DNA of 5,608 nt, from assembly GCA_041987265.1 (NCBI GenBank), contig JBHIWT010000206.1, forward strand, positions 1 through 5,608. Reading direction: 5' to 3'. Both the position numbers and the translations under genes were made by a program. The first letter of the stretch is position 1; every line of letters starts with the position of its first letter. Source of the stretch: IH12 sp041987265 (lineage in GTDB: Bacteria; Pseudomonadota; Alphaproteobacteria; Caulobacterales; Hyphomonadaceae). Shown one piece after another: positions 1 through 5,302 of this stretch. The notes under the pieces were generated by a model, which saw nothing but the letters and a program-made list of their open reading frames with translations, ran no database searches and was not told the origin of the DNA.

Positions 1-366
1 TTGTCGATGGGCGATATCGGCATGCACATGGCGTTTGGCGCGGCGGTGCTGATCGTATGCGCCGGCCTTTTCTATCTGAATGTTTTTGGCGGCGGGGACG
101 CCAAAGTGATCGCTGCGACGTCGTTGTGGACCGGCCTTGCGGCGACCGGACAATTCGTCATGGGCATGGCGATTGCGGGCGGCTTGCTTGCTTTTGTGCT
201 GATCGCGTTGCGCCGGATGAAGGTGCAGTCGGACCAGCCCTGGGCGGCGCGTCTGCTGTCGCCGGATGAGGGCGCGCCCTACGCGGTTGCGATTGCGGCA
301 GGGGCGTTGCTGGCGGCGCCGGCGTCGCCTGTCCTCGCCAGCGGGATGGCGTCGCTCAGCGTCTAG
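1..366 (+). CDS. cpaA: CpaA prepilin peptidase (A24 family), C-terminal part, cut by window start
   Basis: This is the C-terminal 121 residues of an inner-membrane aspartic peptidase that cleaves the leader of Flp-type prepilins before pilus assembly. The frame is open from base 1, so the TTG there is most likely an internal Leu codon and the true start lies upstream. The segment F-G-G-G-D-A-K (fragment residues 29-35) matches the GxGD motif of the family and contains the second catalytic Asp (D33); the first Asp would lie outside the window. Hydrophobic segments at about 10-28 and 45-70 look like membrane helices. A final hydrophobic stretch at about 92-115 follows A-P-Y-A-V-A-I, resembling the PYGxAI signature near the end of these enzymes, with Ala in place of Gly. 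The gene ends 102 bases before cpaB, the usual neighbour order. Assignment to CpaA rather than a PilD-type peptidase rests on the context and the motif. Confidence 0.93.
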   Translation: MSMGDIGMHMAFGAAVLIVCAGLFYLNVFGGGDAKVIAATSLWTGLAATGQFVMGMAIAGGLLAFVLIALRRMKVQSDQPWAARLLSPDEGAPYAVAIAAGALLAAPASPVLASGMASLSV

Positions 367-383
367 GCGCGGGCGATGAGCAG

Positions 384-398
384 TTAACTATCCTTTAG
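384..398 (+). promoter_or_regulatory. Probable CtrA-binding site upstream of cpaB
   Basis: TTAACTATCCTTTAG matches the full CtrA box TTAA-N7-TTAA at 7 of 8 fixed positions with exactly seven bases between the halves. The first half, TTAACTAT, matches 7 of 8 bases of the TTAACCAT form. It lies 70 bases upstream of the cpaB ATG in the only sizeable gap of the window, in an AT-richer patch. CtrA is the cell-cycle regulator that controls pilus and flagellar genes in Caulobacter-type bacteria. The inference is that cpaB begins its own cell-cycle-controlled transcript. I saw no convincing -10 element downstream, so the promoter start is not placed. Confidence 0.5.
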
Positions 399-458
399 AG
401 CACTCGTGAAAGTCTCCGCAGGATCAAGAACTCCCGCTTAGGGATTCGGGGGCCTGTT

Positions 459-464
459 GGAGGG
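459..464 (+). promoter_or_regulatory. Ribosome binding site of cpaB
   Basis: GGAGGG lies four bases before the ATG at 469. It overlaps the in-frame TTG at 457, so that upstream codon cannot use it; this fixes the ATG as the start. Confidence 0.8.
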
Positions 465-468
465 TTCA

Positions 469-1287
469 ATGTCGCCAGTGCGGCTCATCATTCTGCTGGT
501 TGCAGCGGGCGCGGCTATCGCTGCAGTTTTCCTTATTCGTTCAATTCAGGCGCCTGCGCCAGCGGTTGCAGCGTCTGTCGAGGCGCCGCCGCCTTCGACC
601 AAGCAGGTTCTGGTTGCGCGCCGCGAGATTCCGGTCGGCCGGTTCGTGACGGTTGAGGACCTTCTATGGCAGGACTGGCCGGAGAAAACCGAGACGCCGA
701 ATTTCCTGGAGAAGGAAAACAGCCCGGAAGCGCTGGAAGACTATGTCGGCGCAGTTGCGGTCGCCCGCATTGTGATGGGCGAGCCGATCGTGCGCGAGAA
801 ACTGGTTCATGCCGGCGAGCAGGGCTTCATGGCGGCGATGCTGTCGCCTGGCATGCGCGCCGTTTCGGTCGAGATCAACGTCGAGAACGCGGGCGGCGGG
901 TTCATTCTGCCGCAGGACCGCGTGGATGTTAGCGTGATCCGCGATCCGATCGGTACGGAGCCGATGATCGGCGATCGTGCGGTTGAAACCCTTCTGCAGA
1001 ATGTGCGCGTGCTTGCGATCGACGGGATCTACAGCCCGCCGGTTCAGGGTCAGGCTGCGGTTCTGATCGGTTCGCGCGTGACCTTCGAGCTGGCGAATCC
1101 GGACGCGAATCTGCTGATGGCCGCTGATGCGACCGGCGATCTGAAGATTGCATTGCGTTCGATTGCGGACCTCCAGGACCGGTCGGGGGCTACGGCCGTC
1201 GGCAGGTCGTACAGGGACGGCACGAACCAGAACATACGTGTGTTTCGGTACGGGGCGCCGAGAGTTTCCACGGTTCCCGCAGGTTGA
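469..1287 (+). CDS. cpaB: CpaB/RcpC, periplasmic Tad pilus assembly protein
   Basis: The 272-residue product is anchored in the inner membrane by one N-terminal hydrophobic segment (about residues 5-22, after M-S-P-V-R), with the rest in the periplasm. A short Ala/Pro-rich linker (27-42) leads to a SAF-type domain at about 45-113 (K-Q-V-L-V-A-R-R-E-I-P-V-G, then the V-T-V-E-D-L-L-W segment typical of CpaB). A CpaB/RcpC domain follows at about 125-235, with G-M-R-A-V-S-V-E-I and the late F-E-L-A-N-P-D-A-N-L-L-M-A-A stretch. In related systems RcpC/CpaB works with the secretin channel and is needed for pilus assembly. Length and domain order are normal for the family. The ATG at 469 is chosen for its Shine-Dalgarno site and because the hydrophobic anchor then begins a few residues in. 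The next gene starts 8 bases downstream, so cpaB and cpaC are surely co-transcribed. Confidence 0.96.
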   Translation: MSPVRLIILLVAAGAAIAAVFLIRSIQAPAPAVAASVEAPPPSTKQVLVARREIPVGRFVTVEDLLWQDWPEKTETPNFLEKENSPEALEDYVGAVAVARIVMGEPIVREKLVHAGEQGFMAAMLSPGMRAVSVEINVENAGGGFILPQDRVDVSVIRDPIGTEPMIGDRAVETLLQNVRVLAIDGIYSPPVQGQAAVLIGSRVTFELANPDANLLMAADATGDLKIALRSIADLQDRSGATAVGRSYRDGTNQNIRVFRYGAPRVSTVPAG

Positions 1288-1290
1288 GGT
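1286..1290 (+). promoter_or_regulatory. Ribosome binding site of cpaC, overlapping the cpaB stop
   Basis: GAGGT lies five bases before the ATG at 1296 and shares bases with the cpaB TGA (1285-1287). It supports 1296 over the TTG at 1284 (no room for a site) and the ATG at 1305 (too far, 14 bases). The overlap favours translational coupling. Confidence 0.7.
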
Positions 1291-1295
1291 GTAAC

Positions 1296-2798
1296 ATGAG
1301 GCCGATGTCGAAAATCGCCGCCCTGCTGGTTGGGGGATTGATTGCGCTGCCCGCTGCAGCGCAATCGAATGAATTGAGCGGCGGCGAAGCGCAGAGGATG
1401 GCGATCGCCGATGCGCCGGCGCAGGGCGCGCAGGAAGCGCTGACGCTGACGGTCAACAAGACTTACATGCTCGAGTTCGACGCCGACATCGTCGACATCA
1501 TCGTCGCCAATCCCGACATCGCAAACGTGACGGCGCGCGATCGCCGGCGCGTCGCGATCATGGGAATGCAGCAGGGCGAGAGCAATATCGTGTTTCTCGG
1601 GCGCGGCGGCGCCAAGCTGATGGTGCTGGACGTTTCGGTTACGACCGGGGTGGCCGGTACGGACCAGCTTGCGAAGCTGATCAAGCGCTATGTGCCGGAC
1701 GCCAATGTGGAGATCGAGGTCGTCAATGGCCGGATCATCCTCGCGGGCATGGTTCCGAACATCGCGGCGAACGACCGCGTGCTGCGACTGGCGCAGCAAT
1801 ACACGACACGACCGGAAGACGTCCTCAACATGCTGACGATCCAGGGCAAGGATCAGGTTGCGCTGAAGGTGCGCATCGTCGAGATGCAGCGCTCGGTGAT
1901 CAAGCAGCTGGGCGTCAACCTGGCCGGCAGTATCGGTTTTGGCGCGATCGAGGGCGGCGACTGGCAGAACGTCTTCGAGTTCGCGACGACGAACGGGTTC
2001 AACGTTGCCGGTTCCGCGCTGGGCGGGCTTGCGGCGTCGATCGACGACGTCAACGTTTCGCAGGGCCTGGCGCAAAGTTCGATCGCCAGCAGCATCAGCG
2101 CGCTGGAGCGGGTTGGGCTGTTGCGGACGCTGGCGGAGCCGAATCTGACGGCGATTTCCGGTGAGAGCGCGCAATTCCTTGCCGGCGGTGAGTTCCCGGT
2201 TCCGGTTGCTCAGGATGAGGGCGCGATCGGGATCGAGTTCAAGCCTTTCGGTGTGGGTCTCGGATTTACGCCGGTGGTTCTTTCTGAAGGGCGGATTTCG
2301 CTGCAGATCTCGACCGAGGTTTCGGAGCTGACGCAGCAGGGCGCATTCCAGTCGCGCTCGGTTGCGGGCGTGGATCCGAGCACCGGGCAGGCGAGCATCG
2401 GGCAGACCATTTCGGTGCCGGCGCTGAAGGTTCGCCGCGCGGAGACGACTGTCGAGATGCCGTCGGGCGGCAGCCTTGTGATCGCCGGCCTGATCCAGGA
2501 GCAGACGCGGCAGAGCCTTGACGGGATTCCCGGCGCGAAAGACCTGCCGGTTCTCGGCGCGTTGTTCCGGAGCCGCGACTTCCAGAACGATGAAACCGAA
2601 CTGGTCGTGATCGTGACCCCGTACCTGGTCGATCCGACCGATCCGCAGCGTATCCGCGAGCCGGACGATGGTTATGTCACGCCGCGCGACGCCAAGACGA
2701 TCTTCTTCGGGCGGCTGAACGAAGTCTACGCAGTGCCGGGCGCGGCGGTTGACAACTCAACCACGCCGTCGGGCGCCAGCGGGTTCATATTCGATTGA
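1296..2798 (+). CDS. cpaC: CpaC/RcpA, outer-membrane secretin of the Tad pilus
   Basis: The 500-residue product forms the outer-membrane ring through which the Flp pilus leaves the cell. It starts with a Sec signal peptide (residues 1-22: basic start, hydrophobic core, likely cut after A-x-A at 20-22). An N-terminal secretin/pilus domain spans about 48-117 (L-T-V-N-K-T-Y-M-L, then V-A-N-P-D-I-A-N-V). A BON-like segment follows at about 122-170 (V-V-N-G-R-I-I-L-A-G). The secretin core runs from about 185 to 446. Its recognisable parts are V-A-L-K-V-R-I-V-E-M, L-A-E-P-N-L-T-A-I-S-G-E (279-290), G-G-E-F-P-V-P-V (297-304) and the end segment L-V-I-A-G-L-I ... L-P-V-L-G-A-L-F ... L-V-V-I-V-T-P-Y-L-V. 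The last 50 residues form a tail ending G-F-I-F-D. Length and order are normal for the family. It sits between its periplasmic partner CpaB and the lipoprotein CpaD. Confidence 0.97.
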   Translation: MRPMSKIAALLVGGLIALPAAAQSNELSGGEAQRMAIADAPAQGAQEALTLTVNKTYMLEFDADIVDIIVANPDIANVTARDRRRVAIMGMQQGESNIVFLGRGGAKLMVLDVSVTTGVAGTDQLAKLIKRYVPDANVEIEVVNGRIILAGMVPNIAANDRVLRLAQQYTTRPEDVLNMLTIQGKDQVALKVRIVEMQRSVIKQLGVNLAGSIGFGAIEGGDWQNVFEFATTNGFNVAGSALGGLAASIDDVNVSQGLAQSSIASSISALERVGLLRTLAEPNLTAISGESAQFLAGGEFPVPVAQDEGAIGIEFKPFGVGLGFTPVVLSEGRISLQISTEVSELTQQGAFQSRSVAGVDPSTGQASIGQTISVPALKVRRAETTVEMPSGGSLVIAGLIQEQTRQSLDGIPGAKDLPVLGALFRSRDFQNDETELVVIVTPYLVDPTDPQRIREPDDGYVTPRDAKTIFFGRLNEVYAVPGAAVDNSTTPSGASGFIFD

Positions 2799-2799
2799 T

Positions 2800-2803
2800 G
2801 GAG
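2800..2803 (+). promoter_or_regulatory. Ribosome binding site deciding the cpaD start
   Basis: GGAG stands six bases before the ATG at 2810. The in-frame ATG at 2798 overlaps the cpaC TGA (TGATG) but has no clear site upstream, so 2810 is preferred. Starting at 2798 would only add four residues, including Arg, before the signal peptide. Confidence 0.65.
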
Positions 2804-2809
2804 CGCAGA

Positions 2810-3472
2810 ATGACACGCCGCACTCAGGCCTCTCTTCTTACCATTTCCGCGCTTGTCGCTTTGGGCGCCTGTTCGCATTCCAGCAAGACGATCGCTGTCT
2901 CGCAGGGCGATTACCGCGAGATTCACGCCCGTGAGATCACGGCGGAGCTGAAGCTGTCGCCGGAAGGGCGTTCCGACAGTCTGGGCGAAGCCGAGCGGCT
3001 GGCGGTGAGCTATTTCGCTGAATCCTATCGCACCGAGGGCAAGGGCCCGATCGTGATCGGCTTTGCCGGTTCTGCGCCGTGGCAATCGGCGACGGAAGCG
3101 CGCGCGGTGCTGTTGGCCGCCGGTATTTCCCCGTCGGGAGTTGTCGACGCGCCGGGTCAGACCGGAGCGGCGGGCGAGCCGCTGGTGTTGAGCTATCGGA
3201 CCTACGAAGCCGTGGTCAACGATTGCCCGATGATCAACGAGACCCGTTTCGAGAACACGTCGTCAAACACGGTGATGCCGTCGTTCGGATGCTCTGTGTC
3301 GATCAACCTTGCTGCGATGATTGCGGATCCGACCGATCTGGTTGGCGAGCAGCGGATGGATCCGGCAGACGCCGAGCGCCGCGCGATCGTGTTCGAGAAA
3401 TATCGCAATGGCGAGCCGACAAGCGCCCAGCGTGAAGCCAGCGGCGCGATCAGCCAGGCGATTGGAGAGTAG
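2810..3472 (+). CDS. cpaD: CpaD, Tad pilus outer-membrane lipoprotein
   Basis: The 220-residue product is a lipoprotein that, in the Caulobacter-type Tad system, accompanies the CpaC secretin at the outer membrane. M-T-R-R starts a lipoprotein signal peptide with hydrophobic core at about 8-20 and lipobox L-G-A-C, giving acylated Cys21. Ser at the next position fits sorting to the outer membrane. D-Y-R-E-I-H at 34-39 resembles the DYRxRHP start of mature CpaD proteins. The C-terminal half carries the family's best signature: N-D-C (Cys139), then F-G-C (Cys161), N-L-A-A-M-I-A-D-P-T-D-L-V (166-178) and D-P-A-D-A-E-R-R (184-191), ending with K-Y-R-N-G-E. The two cysteines of the mature part could form a disulfide in the periplasm (inference). 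Length is usual for the family. The gene lies 11 bases after cpaC. Confidence 0.93.
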   Translation: MTRRTQASLLTISALVALGACSHSSKTIAVSQGDYREIHAREITAELKLSPEGRSDSLGEAERLAVSYFAESYRTEGKGPIVIGFAGSAPWQSATEARAVLLAAGISPSGVVDAPGQTGAAGEPLVLSYRTYEAVVNDCPMINETRFENTSSNTVMPSFGCSVSINLAAMIADPTDLVGEQRMDPADAERRAIVFEKYRNGEPTSAQREASGAISQAIGE

Positions 3473-3473
3473 T

Positions 3474-3509
3474 GTGACCCAGCGAGTGACTGAGGGGTTT
3501 GGATCATGA
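3474..3509 (+). other. Possible 11-codon micro-ORF between cpaD and cpaE
   Basis: A GTG at 3474 opens a reading frame of 11 codons (MTQRVTEGFGS) whose TGA at 3507-3509 overlaps the cpaE ATG as ATGA. GGAG at 3464-3467, inside the cpaD 3' end, lies six bases before the GTG. The layout fits a coupling peptide that carries ribosomes from the cpaD stop to the cpaE start, but an ORF this short can arise by chance. Confidence 0.2.
3492..3497 (+). promoter_or_regulatory. Ribosome binding site of cpaE
   Basis: GAGGGG lies eight bases before the ATG at 3506. It supports this start and thus the reality of the acidic N-terminal extension of CpaE. Confidence 0.75.
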
Positions 3510-4075
3510 CTGACACAAAAGACAAGACCGGCCCGTCGAGCGACCTTGAGGATCTGGCGCACGATCTGGATCTGGACATGGATGCGCCGCTGGGCGCGAC
3601 GTTCGCAGCCGCGCTGCGGCCGGAGGACGACCTTGCGGCGGAAGATGATCTGGATCTGTCCGCCGACGACCTGGTCGAAGAAATACTCGCTGACTTCGAT
3701 GACGACACCGCCGATACCGATGTTGACGACGTCGCCGAGCTGGCGGGCGTGGACGACGGTTCGGACATTTCGTTCGAGGATGACGACGACCTGTTGCGGT
3801 TCGAGGATTCCGATCCGGAACCGGCGGAGAAGATAGAAGACGAGTTGGAGGCTGTGGACGCCGACGAAGCTGTGCTGGCGTCGGAGCTTGAAGCGGAGGT
3901 CGAGCCCGAAGCTGAGCAGGATTTTGAGGCTGAGACGGAGTTCGAAGCTGCGCCGCCGCCTGTCGATGAGCCTCAGCCCGCGTTTGAAGCGGACGCCGTT
4001 GAAGATGAGGCGGCCGAGCCGGATCTGCCGGTCGACAATGTCGATGCGTACGTGAATGCGACCGAGGATGACGAC
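3506..4075 (+). other. Region encoding the acidic, probably disordered N-terminal tail of CpaE
   Basis: By hand count residues 1-190 contain 75 Asp/Glu and only 5 Lys/Arg (K5, K7, R38, R98, K109). The first 100 residues are Asp-dominated (30 D, 8 E). Residues 101-170 are Glu-dominated (9 D, 20 E) and richer in Pro and Ala. Short hydrophobic residues recur between acidic ones (D-L-D-L-D-M-D, E-D-D-L-D-L). At DNA level GATCTGGATCTG occurs at 3563-3574 and again at 3647-3658, which hints at growth by local duplication. No domain is recognisable; disorder is inferred from composition. Confidence 0.85.
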
Positions 4076-5293
4076 GTCAATTACATTCCGAACGCCACAG
4101 GCGGGGACCGGATCCTGCCGCGCATTTCGATGCATGCTTTCTGTGTGCGTTCGCCTCTGCTGACGTTGATGAACCGGATTGGCGACGACCGGCGCATGGC
4201 CAACGTGGCGCTGGAAGTTCATGAAGGCGGCGTGCCGGCGGCGATCCAGTATTATTCGCAGGAAACGACGCCGAATGTTCTGGTGATCGAGGCGACGGGC
4301 GACCGGCAGAGAATGCTGGCGGATCTCGATGCGCTGGCCGAGCATTGCGATGAGAACATTCGCGTTGTCGTCGTCGGCGAGACGAACGACATCCGGCTTT
4401 ATCGCGAACTGATGGATCGCGGCGTCAGCGAGTATCTGGTTGCGCCGATCAATCCGGTTCAGCTGATCCGTTCGATTGCTGCGCTGTTCTCGGATCCGGA
4501 AACGCCGTTCGTCGGCAAGACGCTGGCGGTGACCGGCGTGAAGGGCGGCGTGGGCGCTTCGGCGGTTGCGCACAACCTGGCGTGGGCCTTGTCCGAGCGG
4601 ATCAAGGTCAATTCCACGCTGGTCGACCTGGACCTCAATTTCGGCACGACGGGTCTCGACTTCAATCAGGAAACCACCGCGACAATCGCGGATGCGCTGA
4701 TGTCTCCGGATCGCTTCGACGAGGCGGTGATGGGACGGCTGATCGCCAAGGCGAGCGAGCGTTTGTCGCTGTTCACGGCGCCGGCGACGCTGGACCGGAC
4801 GTATGATCTGGATCCGGAAACCTATGTGCAGGTTCTGGAACTGGTGCGCGGGTCGGTGCCGTTCGTGGTGCTGGACCTTCCGCATATCTGGTCTGACTGG
4901 TTCAAGACTACGATCATGAGTTCTGACGAGATTGTCGTTGTGGCGACGCCGGACCTGGCCTCGCTGCGCAACGGCAAGAACCTTGTCGACTTCCTGAAGG
5001 CTTCACGGCCCAATGATGCGCCGCCGCGGCTGGTGCTGAACATGGCCGGGCTTCCCAAGCGTCCGGAAATTCCTGCGAAGGATTTCGGGCAGGCGATCGG
5101 GATCGAGCCGACGCTGGTGCTGCCGTTCGATGCGCAATTGTTCGGAACGGCGGCGAATAACGGTCAGATGATTTTCGATGTCGCGCCGGAATCCAAGTGC
5201 GCGCAAGGCATCGACGAATTGGCCGCTACACTTTCAGGCCGGGAAATTCAGGCGGCCAAGGGCTCGCTGATCAAGAAAATCCTGGGCCGCTAG
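3506..5293 (+). CDS. cpaE: CpaE/TadZ, MinD/ParA-like pilus localisation protein with long acidic tail
   Basis: The 595-residue product is the cytoplasmic protein that positions the Tad pilus machine, at a cell pole in Caulobacter. It has three parts. Residues 1-190 are a very acidic, low-complexity tail. Residues about 203-330 look like a degenerate receiver domain, ending in G-V-S-E-Y-L-V-A-P-I-N-P; Glu262 stands where a receiver would carry its phosphorylated Asp, and Ala313 replaces the usual Lys before Pro, so phosphorylation is unlikely. Residues about 338-590 are a MinD/ParA-type ATPase domain. It has a deviant P-loop K346-G-G-V-G-A-S352, a Walker A' strand L-V-D374-L-D376-L-N-F-G and a Walker B strand F-V-V-L-D457. 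The signature Lys346 is present, but Ala351 replaces the second P-loop lysine. The protein is longer than the roughly 500 residues I would expect for the family, and the tail accounts for this. The start is set by the GAGGGG site. cpaF follows after 9 bases. Confidence 0.96.
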   Translation: MTDTKDKTGPSSDLEDLAHDLDLDMDAPLGATFAAALRPEDDLAAEDDLDLSADDLVEEILADFDDDTADTDVDDVAELAGVDDGSDISFEDDDDLLRFEDSDPEPAEKIEDELEAVDADEAVLASELEAEVEPEAEQDFEAETEFEAAPPPVDEPQPAFEADAVEDEAAEPDLPVDNVDAYVNATEDDDVNYIPNATGGDRILPRISMHAFCVRSPLLTLMNRIGDDRRMANVALEVHEGGVPAAIQYYSQETTPNVLVIEATGDRQRMLADLDALAEHCDENIRVVVVGETNDIRLYRELMDRGVSEYLVAPINPVQLIRSIAALFSDPETPFVGKTLAVTGVKGGVGASAVAHNLAWALSERIKVNSTLVDLDLNFGTTGLDFNQETTATIADALMSPDRFDEAVMGRLIAKASERLSLFTAPATLDRTYDLDPETYVQVLELVRGSVPFVVLDLPHIWSDWFKTTIMSSDEIVVVATPDLASLRNGKNLVDFLKASRPNDAPPRLVLNMAGLPKRPEIPAKDFGQAIGIEPTLVLPFDAQLFGTAANNGQMIFDVAPESKCAQGIDELAATLSGREIQAAKGSLIKKILGR

Positions 5294-5296
5294 GAG
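5292..5296 (+). promoter_or_regulatory. Ribosome binding site of cpaF, overlapping the cpaE stop
   Basis: AGGAG shares two bases with the cpaE TAG (5291-5293) and lies six bases before the GTG at 5303. It decides the GTG start of cpaF and suggests coupled translation of cpaE and cpaF. Confidence 0.8.
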
Positions 5297-5302
5297 TCGA
5301 AC

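Noticed and set aside
1..366. TTG at base 1 as a true start of a small membrane protein
   Set aside because: The fragment begins in the middle of a prepilin peptidase and the window edge cuts the gene; the first catalytic Asp must lie upstream.
432..444. TCCC-GCTTA-GGGA as a terminator or regulatory hairpin before cpaB
   Set aside because: Only four base pairs and no run of T after it, so it is not a credible terminator.
443..447. GANTC (CcrM-type methylation) site in the cpaA-cpaB gap
   Set aside because: GANTC sites also occur at several places inside the genes at about the rate expected by chance, so this one carries little weight.
457..468. TTG at 457 as the cpaB start
   Set aside because: It lies inside the GGAGGG ribosome binding site; the ATG at 469 gives the normal CpaB N-terminus.
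1050..2174. 374-codon open frame on the minus strand
   Set aside because: Antisense to cpaB/cpaC, Arg/His/Asp-rich, no domain or signal; the sense strand clearly codes a secretin.
3263..4885. 540-codon open frame on the minus strand
   Set aside because: It lies antisense to cpaD/cpaE. The product is Arg/His/Gln-rich with no recognisable domain, as expected for the reverse of an Asp/Glu-rich, GC-biased gene.
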